Source: DASRDU01 sp035652435 (GTDB lineage: Bacteria; Acidobacteriota; Blastocatellia; RBC074). Taken from it: a DNA stretch of 64,000 nt. Under the pieces are notes generated by a model. The model made no database searches, had not been told where the DNA came from, and saw only the letters and a program-made list of their open reading frames with translations. A program made the translations under genes and the position numbers. Positions 20,678 to 29,155 of this stretch are shown here, piece by piece; position 1 is the stretch's first letter; every line of letters begins with the position of its first letter. The stretch is from NCBI GenBank assembly GCA_035652435.1, contig DASRDU010000103.1, forward strand, positions 124,001-188,000, given 5' to 3'.

Positions 20678-21676
20678 ATGCTTTCAAGAGTTGCAGACGC
20701 GCTCTACTGGATGTCGCGTTACGTCGAGCGCGCCGAAAACATCACGCGGATTCTGACGGTCAACTTCCACACGCTGCTGGACGCGAGGATCGAGGACACG
20801 CAGCAGGCGTGGCAGCCGATCATCGCGATCACCGGCGACGACGCGCCGTTCCGGCAGAGCTTCGACGAATACAACGCGCGCCACGTCAGCGAGTTCCTGC
20901 TCTGGCACGCGGCCAACCCGAACGCCGTGACCACCTGCATCACGCTCGCCCGCGAGAACGCCCGCAGCGTGCGCGAGCAGATCAGCAGCGAAATGTGGGA
21001 ACACCTGAACCGGCTCTACTTCCTGGTGCGCGACCTCAACCGCGAGATTACGGCGCGCGGGCCCTACGAATTCTTCGACCAGATCCGCCACGGCTCGCAG
21101 GCGTTTCAGGGCATCACCAGCGAGACGATGACGCACGGCGAGGCTTACGAATTCATCCAGCTCGGCAAGCATCTGGAGCGCGCCGACAAGACCGTGCGCA
21201 TTCTCGACGTGAAGTACGCGGCGGTGAACACGCTGCGCGAGGGGCCGGAAACTTCGGTGCAACTGCTCGCCATGCTGCGCTCGTGCAGCGCGTTCGAGGC
21301 GTTCCGCAAGACTCAGGCGTCGCAGCTGCAGGCGGCGCGGGTCGCGGAATTCCTCCTGCTCAATCAGGAGTTCCCGCGCGCGGTGGCTTACTGTCTGCAA
21401 CGCGGCCTGCGGTCGGTGAACACCATCTCCAGCGATGCCGCGAGACAGGGGCACCTGCTCACCAACCCGCAGCGCACGCTGGGCCGCGTCTGTTCGGAGC
21501 TGGATTACCTGGACATCGGCGAAGTGCTTGATCACAACATGCACCCATACCTTGATCAGCTGCTCCTCCGCCTCAACCAAATGGGCGATGAGATCACGCG
21601 CACCTACTTCAACACGCAGGTCATCCTGCCTTCCAGATACCCGCAGCAGGCGCAGCAATCTCAGCAGCAGCAATAG
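20678..21676 (+). CDS. alpha-E domain protein (DUF403)
   Basis: 332 residues, nearly all helical. The start LSRVADALYWMSRYVERAEN is diagnostic of the alpha-E (DUF403) family, as are the internal FIQLGKHLERADKTVRILD and the later RGLRSVN. Proteins of this family almost always accompany the circularly permuted ATP-grasp and transglutaminase-like genes; they may act as a partner or scaffold. The C-terminus ends in a glutamine-rich run (QQAQQSQQQQ). It is 31 bases from the ATP-grasp gene and 24 bases from the next gene, so all three form one operon. Confidence 0.93.
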   Translation: MLSRVADALYWMSRYVERAENITRILTVNFHTLLDARIEDTQQAWQPIIAITGDDAPFRQSFDEYNARHVSEFLLWHAANPNAVTTCITLARENARSVREQISSEMWEHLNRLYFLVRDLNREITARGPYEFFDQIRHGSQAFQGITSETMTHGEAYEFIQLGKHLERADKTVRILDVKYAAVNTLREGPETSVQLLAMLRSCSAFEAFRKTQASQLQAARVAEFLLLNQEFPRAVAYCLQRGLRSVNTISSDAARQGHLLTNPQRTLGRVCSELDYLDIGEVLDHNMHPYLDQLLLRLNQMGDEITRTYFNTQVILPSRYPQQAQQSQQQQ

Positions 21677-21700
21677 TGAATGTGAGATTCAGGATTTGAG

Positions 21701-22534
21701 ATGAAACTTCGGATCGAACACAAAACCGTCTTCACTTACGACCAGCCCATCAGCGAGGCTTACACGGAAATGCGGCTGCGGCCACTGGAGGCCGCGGGGC
21801 AGCGCTGCCTCTGGTTCACGCTGACGACCGAGCCGAGAGGCGAAGTGATGAACTACAGCGAGCGTTACGGCAATCAGGTTCACCACTTCGACGCGCTGCA
21901 ATCGCACGACCGGGTCGTCGTGACAGCGACCAGCGAGGTTTACACGGCGGACGTTTTCGCCGATGAGCAGCGTGAGCTTTCGCCACTCGATCAGTTCGAT
22001 TTCCTCGCGCCGACGAAATATGCTCCCGATGATGAACGGATTCGCCAGTTCGCCGCGGCGCACGAGGTCGCCGGCGACAGGGCGGCGACGGCGACGGGGC
22101 TGATGCAGGCGCTCTACAGCTCGATCAAATATGAGACCGGCGCGACGGACGTGAAGACGACTGCGCCCGAAGCTCTCAGGCTCGGGCGCGGCGTGTGTCA
22201 GGATTTCGCGCACATCATGCTTTCGGCCTGCCGCAGCGTCGGCATCCCGGCGCGTTACGTCAGCGGCTATCTTTACAGCCCCGGGTCGGGCGAAGCCCGG
22301 CCTGAGGCGGGGGCGGAAGTTCCGGCGAACGCGGCCTCACATGCGTGGGTGGATGTGTTCATTGAGGGGCAGGGGTGGATGTCGCTCGACCCGACGCACA
22401 ACTGCCAGCAGACGGCCGATTACGTGCGCGTCGCGGTGGGCCGCGACTATGCCGACGTGCCACCGACGCGCGGGGTTTACAAGGGGCAGGGCAAGGAAAC
22501 GCTCGCCGTCAACGTCAGCGTGCGAGCGCTGTAA
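21701..22534 (+). CDS. transglutaminase-like cysteine protein
   Basis: 277 residues. The N-terminal bacterial transglutaminase domain (residues 1-85) starts with KLRIEHKTVFTYDQP. The papain-like core carries Cys166 in GRGVCQDFAH, His214 in ASHAWVD and Asp230 in SLDPTHN, a complete catalytic triad. There is no signal peptide, so the enzyme is cytosolic. In this cluster type it is thought to cleave or transfer peptide amides made or recognised by the ATP-grasp protein; that role is inferred from conserved neighbourhood. It is the third gene of the operon and is followed 36 bases later by another ATP-grasp gene. Confidence 0.93.
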   Translation: MKLRIEHKTVFTYDQPISEAYTEMRLRPLEAAGQRCLWFTLTTEPRGEVMNYSERYGNQVHHFDALQSHDRVVVTATSEVYTADVFADEQRELSPLDQFDFLAPTKYAPDDERIRQFAAAHEVAGDRAATATGLMQALYSSIKYETGATDVKTTAPEALRLGRGVCQDFAHIMLSACRSVGIPARYVSGYLYSPGSGEARPEAGAEVPANAASHAWVDVFIEGQGWMSLDPTHNCQQTADYVRVAVGRDYADVPPTRGVYKGQGKETLAVNVSVRAL

Positions 22535-22570
22535 CAGAGAACCCGGCCCGTCATCACAGGGTTTTACGCA

Positions 22571-23452
22571 ATGATTGTTCTAAGCGAGGCATCACTTGAA
22601 GCTGAACGCTCCTCAGCTGCTCACGATAATATCAACATAACCGAGGCCGCCAGGCTGATGGGCTGTACGGTCTACTACATCCCAAAGGATTTCAGCTTAT
22701 GCGAGAATGCTGAAAATGCACTCTGGCACATTCCTCAACAACCTGACGAGACGCCGGGAATCTGGATCGGTTTCATTCCATCACCTGAGCGCTATGAGGC
22801 CATATACAATGAGGCCCTTCGCAAACGCATTCGCCTGGTCAATACGCCGGAACAACACCTGACGGCCCAGGAGTTCGACCGCGCCTTCCCTCTCTTGGCC
22901 GGGATCACGCCCGAGAGCCTGATGCTTCTCAATCCGGACGAATATACTGAAGTCAGCGAGCAACTCGGGTTCCCGGTCTTCGTTCGGGGGTCTGTGCGAT
23001 CAAGGAAGGCGGCTGGGTGGAAGGCTTGCGTTGCATACACAGAGGACGAGCTTCGAGAGCTGGTCGAGCAGTTCTTCAAGCTGGAATATCGCTCGCGTGG
23101 CCGGGTGATTGTTCGGAGGCTGGTCAACCTGAAGCACTTCCGGTTCTCAGATGAAGGGTTTCCGCTGGGACGAGAATATCGTGTGTTTGTCTACAAGGAA
23201 ACGATATTGGGTTACGGGTACTATTGGGAAGGGGATGACCCTCTCAGAAATCTCTCTGCTGACGAAGAATATCAGGTATTGAATCTGGCCGTTGAGGCGG
23301 CAGGCAGACTTGGAGTTCCATTCATAGCAATAGACGTCGGGCAGATGACCAATGAGCGCTGGACAGTAATTGAGGTGAATGATGCCCAGTTTGCAGGAGC
23401 CTGCCAGACTCCACTGCTCGCGCTTTGGAGTACGATTCGGCAGATCAAGTAG
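22571..23452 (+). CDS. ATP-grasp domain protein, R2K-like
   Basis: 293 residues. After an N-terminal alpha/beta part there is an ATP-grasp core: FPVFVRGSVRSRKAAGWKAC (phosphate-binding strand and loop), VIVRRLVNLKHFRF (nucleotide-holding strand), GREYRVFVYKETILGYGYYW, and the metal-binding end FIAIDVGQMTNERWTVIEVND with the typical Asp/Glu/Asn set. The pattern resembles the R2K clade of ATP-grasp proteins. It follows the alpha-E/transglutaminase operon on the same strand and ends at a terminator, so it may act with it. Codon use is less GC-rich than in the genes before it, hinting at a separate origin. The substrate is unknown. Confidence 0.82.
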   Translation: MIVLSEASLEAERSSAAHDNINITEAARLMGCTVYYIPKDFSLCENAENALWHIPQQPDETPGIWIGFIPSPERYEAIYNEALRKRIRLVNTPEQHLTAQEFDRAFPLLAGITPESLMLLNPDEYTEVSEQLGFPVFVRGSVRSRKAAGWKACVAYTEDELRELVEQFFKLEYRSRGRVIVRRLVNLKHFRFSDEGFPLGREYRVFVYKETILGYGYYWEGDDPLRNLSADEEYQVLNLAVEAAGRLGVPFIAIDVGQMTNERWTVIEVNDAQFAGACQTPLLALWSTIRQIK

Positions 23453-23500
23453 TAGGGCCGGGCTTTCTCTTTCTTCAATCACTGTTGAGGAAACAAAAAT

Positions 23501-23529
23501 GGGATTCCGGAATAGTCTTCCGGAATCCC
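23501..23529 (+). terminator. hairpin terminator between convergent genes
   Basis: Perfect 10-base arms GGGATTCCGG (23501-23510) and CCGGAATCCC (23520-23529) enclose a 9-base loop. An A-rich stretch (AAACAAAAAT) lies before it, so on the minus strand it has a U-tract and may mainly end transcription of the convergent CAP-domain gene. On the plus strand it would be a weaker stop. Confidence 0.65.
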
Positions 23530-23611
23530 GTGAGGTGTAATCAAGTGCAGCGCGGCCACTGATGATTTCAGGGGCGGCCATCACTGATTCAAGTCAGCAG
23601 TAAACTCGTTG

Positions 23612-24205
23612 TCATCGCCTGCCCGCCAGAGACGCCGTCTGCGTTTTCTCCTCGCGCACGGTGAAGACCTGGGTGAAGTAGATCCTGCCCGACTCGCTCA
23701 TCGCCACGCCGATGCCGCTCTCGGTGAGTTCGCGGTTGAGGATGTTCTTGCGGTGGCCGGGGCTGTGCATCCAGCCCTCGACGGCGGCGGCTACGGGGTC
23801 TTCGTAGCCGCTGTTGTAGGCGATGTTTTCCGCAATGTAGCGCCAGTTGGTGATGCCGTGTTTGGCGAAGCGGTAGCGGAGGTCTTTGCCGTCAGGGCTC
23901 TGGTGCGCGAAGTAATCGCGGGTCAGCATGTCCTGACTGTGGGCGCGGGCGACGTTGCTCAAATCCGGCGCGTAGCGGAGCGGGGGCAGGCCGTTGGCGA
24001 GGCGTTCGCGGTTGATCGCGGCAAAGGCGCGCTCTTCCAGATCGTCGGCTTTGAAAACCACCGGCTGAAGAGTTTTCGCGTCTGACTTTGCCTCCGCGGC
24101 CTTCGCCTCTGAAGCCTTCCCTGACTCGCTTGTCCCGGCACCCGCGGGGACGGCCAAAGCAAGTGACAAAACCAGCACACAGCAGCGGACAAATGAACGA
24201 GACAT
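23612..24205 (-). CDS. secreted CAP/SCP domain protein (YkwD-like)
   Basis: 197 residues from the ATG at 24205, preceded by GGAGG. The signal peptide (CCVLVLSLALAVPAGA) is followed by an Ala/Lys/Glu-rich linker (about residues 25-48). The CAP domain then shows its usual elements: AINRERLANGLPPLRY, VARAHSQDML, the metal-site histidines, YIAENIAYN and GWMHSPGHRKNIL. Bacterial CAP proteins are extracellular and of uncertain biochemical function; proteolytic, sterol-binding and cell-wall roles have been suggested for relatives. A second CAP domain is encoded at 48677 in a different architecture. Confidence 0.9.
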   Translation of the reverse strand: MSRSFVRCCVLVLSLALAVPAGAGTSESGKASEAKAAEAKSDAKTLQPVVFKADDLEERAFAAINRERLANGLPPLRYAPDLSNVARAHSQDMLTRDYFAHQSPDGKDLRYRFAKHGITNWRYIAENIAYNSGYEDPVAAAVEGWMHSPGHRKNILNRELTESGIGVAMSESGRIYFTQVFTVREEKTQTASLAGRR

Positions 24206-24714
24206 ACTATCCTCCGTCTCTGGAAGACGTGAATAGTTAGCTCGAGGCCTGCTAACACTCACCCTGTTGATCACCGGGTTTGAATGTCAGAGGGTATGTT
24301 TGAAGCCCGCCGCGGCCTGGGTGGCCGGCGCAAAACTATCAGGAGTGATCCGACTGTCGGCAGCGCTGGCTGCCGGAGTTATCTTAACTACAAATCTCAG
24401 GGTTCGGAGTTCTGCCGTCTGGCGGTTTCTTGCAGGTTACCAGGCGCCGCTTGAGGCCGGCACTCCGAAACCGGAATGGAGAATGATTGAATTACTGCTG
24501 CGTCGGATTTCCTTTGCAGGCTGCTTACTCGTGACTCTCGTCACCGCCTGCGTGATGGCTGAACCTTATTCGGTTTCGGCTTCGTTTACTGGTCTTCGCT
24601 GGTGACTGATCTGTCGTCAGTCTTTTATCTACTGGTCGAAATGATTTCAGCAGTTGGGATTCGGGGAGGGCTTCCAACTTGTCGGGACTGGCGGGGTCGC
24701 TGAAGATCGTCTGC
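24206..24714. other. 509-base intergenic region, no supported gene
   Basis: Between two minus-strand genes. A plus-strand open frame (24267-24605) exists with a hydrophobic stretch near its end, but it lacks a ribosome site, has poor composition and lies opposite to both neighbours. I see no clear promoter, hairpin or repeat. Confidence 0.5.
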
Positions 24715-26841
24715 TCACCTGTTAGCCTGGTTCATGGCTATTTTCAATTTGTCTTTCAGCCTCGCGGTTTCCTGCGCTTCGACTGAGAGCTGCAGCGCCT
24801 TTTCCCAGTGGCGTCGTGCTTCCTGAACGCGGCCCTGATCCTTGAGGACATCGCCGAGATGTTCATAGACCGTGGCGCTGCGTCGGGAGTACATCCTCGC
24901 TTTTTCGAGATGTACACGCGCCTGTTCAAGGCGGCCTAACTTATAGTTCGCATAGCCAAGGCTGTCAAGAAAATTTCCATTCGTCGGCTCGATATTAATT
25001 GCCCGTTCGATCAGTCTGACCGCTTCTTCATACCGTTCGCCTCGTTCGAGCAGAAAGTAGCCAAGGTTATTGAGCGCCGTGGCATTCTCAGGATCACGCC
25101 GCAACAGTTCGCGCAAAGTCTTTTCAGAGTCGCCGTGACGGCCGGCCTTGTCCTGTACCGAACTCAACTGGAGCAACAGTTCGTCATCATCAGGGCTGAG
25201 TTGCAGCGCCTTGCGAACTGAAGTTTCGGCATCCATGACCTGGCCATTCTGCAACTGAATGTTGCTGAGGATCAGATAGACGCTGGCATCTTCGGCGGCG
25301 AATTCGGGGTGATCCGAAATCATCCCGCGCAACAGTTCGGCGCCCTCGCGGAAGTTGCCGGATTCGCCGAGCAGCAGGGCCTCGGTGAATTTGAAGGTGC
25401 GCTCTTCGGGGTAGCGGCGGGCGGCGGCGCGGGTCAGGTCGAGGGCTTCGCGACGCTTGCCGTCTTCGCGCAGGATTTCGATGTTGAGCGAGTCGAGCAG
25501 CGGATTGTTTTCGCCGAGCAGTTTCTGGGCGCGCGTGTAAACCGACTGGAGTTTCGCCTTGTTGCCGACGCGCGAATAAAGGCGCACGAGCCGGTTCATC
25601 ACATCGCCGAACAGTTGCGCGCCCTGCGGATCAGGCTTGTCTTCGCCGAGGAAACCATCGAAGATCAGTTCATACTGGGCAATGGCTTCATCAACCCGCC
25701 CGAGTTCGTCGTAAGTTTCTGCCAGTTCGAGTTTGAGCTTTGTGCGCGTAGCACTGTCAGCGCGCGCGATCCCCAGCTTCAGTGTTTCCACCGCCTCCAC
25801 GCGCTTGCCGGCGCGGCGCTGGGCGACGGAAAGCAGCCCGATGGCGCTTGAGTTGGTCGGGTCACGTTTGACGCAGTTGCGCAGGCGTTCGACGGCCTGA
25901 GCGTACTGGCCGGCGCGCACCTGCGCCGCCCCGTAACCGACCTGAAGCCCGGGACTGTCGGCGACCTTGCTCAACTGAACATACACCCGCAGCTCTTCTT
26001 CCAGCGTGGGCGAATAACGCAGCGCGCGGATCAGGTTGCTCGAATAATCCGGCGACTCTGGCTCCATTTCGTAGGCGCGGCGCGCGGCCTCGAGCGCCTG
26101 AGCGTTTTTGCCCTGCGCCAGGTAAAGCTGCGAGAGCTGGTAATAGGCCCGATCCCCCGACAGTTCGCCGTTGGTCAGTCGTCCGTAAAAATTATAGATG
26201 TCGCTGTAAACCGGGGCCGCCGCCCACTGCTCGAGCGCTTTGATCTGCCGGGCCTGATCCTTCTTGGTCTGATACAGGTCGGCGAGAAACGCCCAGGCTT
26301 CAGCGTTGCCGGGGTCGAGTCTCGTGACCTGCTCATATTCGCGAATCGCCCGGTCGGCGAGGACGGGCCGGGCGTCTTTCTCAATGCGGACGGCAAAGAC
26401 GTAGAGCCGGGCCAGCACCTTGTGCCCGTTCAGGCAGTCGTTATCCAGCCGTATCGCCTCCATGGCTTCGCGTTCGGATTCGTCGAATTTTGAGAGGTAA
26501 AACAGATACAACTCGGCCAGATCGGCGTGAGGATCAGCCGCGGTCGGGTCGAGTCGAATGACCTCCCTGTAAGCGGCGGCGGCTTCGGCGGCCTTGGGCG
26601 GGCGCGAGCCGAGCAGGGCATGGGCTTCGATGTATTTCAGATAAGCCTGACGCCTCGCCTGCGGGTCGGGCGTGGGACGCGGGCGCGGCGGCGGGGGTGG
26701 CGTCTGCTGCGCAGAAGGCAATGCACTTTCATTGGGCTGACCGGTCTGGCCCTGGGCACTCACGAATGACAGAGACAAAATAACGAACGCACCAGCCAGC
26801 GCGGCGGCGGTCAGCTTTGTTCGGCGATTGCTGAAAGGCAT
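24715..26841 (-). CDS. secreted TPR-repeat protein
   Basis: 708 residues from the ATG at 26841 (AGAGGAA upstream). A signal peptide (AAALAGAFVILSLSFVSAQ) is followed by a proline-rich linker with PPPPPRPRP, then tetratricopeptide repeats through to the end. Typical TPR units are VIRLDPTAADPHADLAELYL, RDPENATALNNLGYFLLERG and NIEPTNGNFLDSLGYANYKL. It would act outside the cytosol as a protein-binding scaffold. It lies 34 bases after a small membrane protein and downstream of a pseudopilin-like gene on the same strand, so the three may form an envelope assembly; that is inference. No catalytic motif is seen. Confidence 0.88.
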   Translation of the reverse strand: MPFSNRRTKLTAAALAGAFVILSLSFVSAQGQTGQPNESALPSAQQTPPPPPRPRPTPDPQARRQAYLKYIEAHALLGSRPPKAAEAAAAYREVIRLDPTAADPHADLAELYLFYLSKFDESEREAMEAIRLDNDCLNGHKVLARLYVFAVRIEKDARPVLADRAIREYEQVTRLDPGNAEAWAFLADLYQTKKDQARQIKALEQWAAAPVYSDIYNFYGRLTNGELSGDRAYYQLSQLYLAQGKNAQALEAARRAYEMEPESPDYSSNLIRALRYSPTLEEELRVYVQLSKVADSPGLQVGYGAAQVRAGQYAQAVERLRNCVKRDPTNSSAIGLLSVAQRRAGKRVEAVETLKLGIARADSATRTKLKLELAETYDELGRVDEAIAQYELIFDGFLGEDKPDPQGAQLFGDVMNRLVRLYSRVGNKAKLQSVYTRAQKLLGENNPLLDSLNIEILREDGKRREALDLTRAAARRYPEERTFKFTEALLLGESGNFREGAELLRGMISDHPEFAAEDASVYLILSNIQLQNGQVMDAETSVRKALQLSPDDDELLLQLSSVQDKAGRHGDSEKTLRELLRRDPENATALNNLGYFLLERGERYEEAVRLIERAINIEPTNGNFLDSLGYANYKLGRLEQARVHLEKARMYSRRSATVYEHLGDVLKDQGRVQEARRHWEKALQLSVEAQETARLKDKLKIAMNQANR

Positions 26842-26875
26842 CTGAATTCCTCTGGCAAAGATGGCGATGAAATTA

Positions 26876-27388
26876 CTAAAGACTCCCCGTTGCGGGGGCC
26901 GTCTGTTCCCCCCCAGTTTGTTGTGAGGCGACGGCAACCAGCCGTGCCCACTCGAAACGGCGCGGGAAGCTGTAAGCAACGAGCGCCAGGCTGGCACCTC
27001 CCACCCCCCAGGTAAAACCGGTGTCGCCGGTCATGATGGTGGCGACCATACTGAGTATACCAACGAGTTCGCCGAGCGCCGCGCAAATAATTGAAGTCGT
27101 ACTGAGCCGGCCCAGCACCGCGCCGACGCCGCGCCGCACGAGCTTCCCCACCTGTGCCCGTGACAACAGCACGCGCCGCAGCACTACCGTGCCGAGTCCG
27201 ACAACCAGCGCCGTGTAATAAAACCCTTCGCGCAAAGGGTTCGGGGGCCGGCGCGCCGAGGTGAGCGTCACGATCCTGCCGATCAGCACATAAGTCACGA
27301 CGGTGACGCCGAAAACTACCACGATGAAGGCGGTGAATTTATACCGGGCATTCAGCGCGTTCTGATCCGCGCGCGAAATGTAATCCAT
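26876..27388 (-). CDS. membrane protein, four hydrophobic segments, hypothetical
   Basis: 170 residues from the ATG at 27388. A GTG at 27412 that overlaps the upstream stop codon (GTGA) would add eight residues and couple translation; I cannot decide between them. Hydrophobic stretches FTAFIVVVFGVTVVTYVLIG, YYTALVVGLGTVVL, ICAALGELVGILSMVATIM and WGVGGASLALVAYSF predict four membrane helices. No family was recognised. It sits between the pseudopilin-like gene and the TPR gene, all on the minus strand with tight spacing. Confidence 0.75.
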   Translation of the reverse strand: MDYISRADQNALNARYKFTAFIVVVFGVTVVTYVLIGRIVTLTSARRPPNPLREGFYYTALVVGLGTVVLRRVLLSRAQVGKLVRRGVGAVLGRLSTTSIICAALGELVGILSMVATIMTGDTGFTWGVGGASLALVAYSFPRRFEWARLVAVASQQTGGEQTAPATGSL

Positions 27389-27408
27389 ATTCCGGTCCGC
27401 TCCGCGAA

Positions 27409-28026
27409 TCACTGCGGCGGCGATTTCAGCGCGCCGTTTTCCATCACCAGATCATCACCCGTGCCGGCCTGCCGGTCCGGCCCGGCGGAAGCCAGTTGAT
27501 AGTCGGCGGCCGTCCCGCGATAGTTGAAGGGCGTGCCCCAGAGGTCGAAGCGAAACGCAGGGGTGACGTATTTCGGCGAAAGCTCGTCGAGCAGGGCCAC
27601 GCCATTTTCGGCGACGACATAACCGTTGTGATCGATCCGATAAAGTTCCAGGGCGCTGGCCAGCTGCCGCATCATGATAATGGTGCGCCTGACTTTTTCG
27701 CGGCGCACGGCTTCGGTCACGAGTTCGACCGACTCCCACTGGCGGTCACCCAGACGGACTTCGGCGACCTTCCAGCCGTCCGGCGTCTGCGCAAAACGGT
27801 AAGCCGTCTCGACCTGGGCTTCGACGATCACGTCGTTGCCGGCGGGGCCGGGCGAGACGCTTTTAATTCTCACCTGGTCCTTCGAGAGTTCTCCGCCGCC
27901 CAGGTGGCGCAGAATATCGCGCGCGCGCCCGGCGTCCAGAGTCCCGCCGTCTCGTGCAAACAGCAGCGCGCCGGCGAGCAGAACAGTGACCCCGGCGCCG
28001 ATACCCGGAATTATGCGATGGTTCAT
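27409..28026 (-). CDS. GspG-like pseudopilin-type protein
   Basis: 205 residues from the ATG at 28026. A single N-terminal membrane segment (GIGAGVTVLLAGALLFA) anchors it. The last 90 residues contain ALELYRIDHNGYV, DLWGTPFNYRG and YQLASAGPDRQAGTGDD, which match the calcium-loop end of type II secretion major pseudopilins (GspG: DPWGNPY, then SLGADG). The usual N-terminal GFTLxE prepilin motif is missing, so it is probably not processed as a pilin and may be a stand-alone GspG-fold protein. The upstream 150 residues of open frame were rejected as the start because they lack protein-like character. Confidence 0.75.
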   Translation of the reverse strand: MNHRIIPGIGAGVTVLLAGALLFARDGGTLDAGRARDILRHLGGGELSKDQVRIKSVSPGPAGNDVIVEAQVETAYRFAQTPDGWKVAEVRLGDRQWESVELVTEAVRREKVRRTIIMMRQLASALELYRIDHNGYVVAENGVALLDELSPKYVTPAFRFDLWGTPFNYRGTAADYQLASAGPDRQAGTGDDLVMENGALKSPPQ

Positions 28027-28310
28027 CGTGAATTTTGCCGACTGATCATCCAACCCCGTGCCCCGATCCCGGCAGAATCGAAGACCGCTTCGCATGCGGC
28101 CCGAGAAATATCGCGAATCAGGGCGGAGTTGATGGTAACATTGCCAATTCGGGCAGGCAAACAGCCGGCCTGAAGAGGCTGGCATGAGCAGGTGAATCGT
28201 TGTAATATCTGGCGTGAGTGACCCCGGACCATTTCATCAGCAGTTGTTTCATATCATCTGCCCAATGACAGAGCGGTCAGGATTCAGGCCTGGGAAGCAT
28301 CACGCTAAAG

Positions 28311-28339
28311 TGGCACTCTCAATCTCATGAAATTATCCT
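28311..28339 (+). promoter_or_regulatory. possible promoter of the FHA/zinc-ribbon island
   Basis: In the 353-base divergent gap (28027-28379) a TGGCAC box (28311-28316) and a TATCCT box (28334-28339) are 17 bases apart, 40 bases before the start at 28380. The -35 match is moderate and the -10 match fair. Nothing else was recognised in this gap. Confidence 0.3.
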
Positions 28340-28379
28340 GTGCAATCAAAATCTGGTTTGAGCGGAGGCTTGTCACCTT

Positions 28380-29069
28380 ATGATCAAATGTCAGAACTGC
28401 GGCACCGACAATCTTGACGGCTCGGAATATTGCGACGAGTGCGGCAGCCGGCTGGCCGTTGCGGCCAGAGTCAACAACTCGGGCTACCTGCCCCCTCAGC
28501 CGCCGCCGCCGCCGACCTTCACCAGAGACACCGTGACGCCCAAACCAGCGACGCCCTACACGCCGCCGCCGCCGCCCGTGCAGCAGGCGCAGATCACACA
28601 GGCTCCGTCCACGCCGCCGCAGTCCCCGGCCACGCCGCCGCAGGCGGCCGGGAGGGGGCAGGCCGGGAGTCCAAATAAGACGGTCGCGCTGCGCCAGCCG
28701 TCGGGCTCCTTTGAAAGCCCGGAGGCGTCGTCTTCCGGCGTGCGCGCGAAGCTGATCATTCAGCGCGGCGGGCGGATCGGCAAGGAGTTTCCCATTATCA
28801 ACGAGGATTCGCTGATCGGGCGCTGGGACGCCGACGGCGGCATCTTCCCGGACGTTGACCTCGATCAGGACGACCCGGAGGCGAAGATCTCACGCCGCCA
28901 CGCGCGGATCATCGTCCACGCCGGTCAGTTTTTCATCGAAGACCTCGGCAGCACTAACGGCACCTTCGTCAACCGCGGTCAGCGGCTGCTGCCGGGCAAC
29001 AGGCATCCGCTGAATCATGGCGACGAGATCATCGTCGGCAAAACGTTTTTGAAGTTCGTCCTGAATTGA
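28380..29069 (+). CDS. zinc-ribbon and FHA domain protein
   Basis: 229 residues. The N-terminus is a double-CxxC zinc ribbon, CQNCGT then CDECGS (Cys4, Cys7, Cys18, Cys21). A long proline-rich linker (about 37-95, with PPQPPPPPTF and TPPPPPV) follows, then a C-terminal FHA domain (about 120-229) with its phosphothreonine-binding motifs: LIGRWDADGG, SRRHARI and GSTNGTFVN. FHA domains bind phosphothreonine peptides. It is the first gene of the signalling island and lies 86 bases before a Ser/Thr kinase that also has zinc ribbons and FHA, so it is a likely phosphorylation reader or substrate. It is soluble and has no signal peptide. Confidence 0.93.
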   Translation: MIKCQNCGTDNLDGSEYCDECGSRLAVAARVNNSGYLPPQPPPPPTFTRDTVTPKPATPYTPPPPPVQQAQITQAPSTPPQSPATPPQAAGRGQAGSPNKTVALRQPSGSFESPEASSSGVRAKLIIQRGGRIGKEFPIINEDSLIGRWDADGGIFPDVDLDQDDPEAKISRRHARIIVHAGQFFIEDLGSTNGTFVNRGQRLLPGNRHPLNHGDEIIVGKTFLKFVLN

Positions 29070-29087
29070 AAAGCTGAGCAGAAGTCT

Positions 29088-29152
29088 GGAGGTGGAAAGT
29101 AAAAAGGGACTCGACACTTTCTACTTTTTACTCGGCACTTTCTACTCTTTCC
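29088..29152. repeat. heptad inverted repeat upstream of the kinase gene
   Basis: The right arm (29116-29152) reads as seven-base units CTTTCTA, CTTTTTA, CTCGGCA, CTTTCTA, CTCTTTC. The left arm (about 29091-29107) has the complementary GGAAAGTAAAAAGG. It ends four bases before the kinase start codon, so the ribosome-binding region would be within the pyrimidine-rich arm and no Shine-Dalgarno sequence is visible. Confidence 0.7.
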
Positions 29153-29155
29153 GCT

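Noticed and set aside
20684..21673. Minus-strand open frame covering the alpha-E gene
   Set aside because: It mirrors the alpha-E gene in the opposite strand and has no domain; the plus-strand protein has clear family motifs.
24267..24605. Plus-strand frame with a hydrophobic end
   Set aside because: No ribosome site, poor composition and orientation against both neighbours; left as intergenic.
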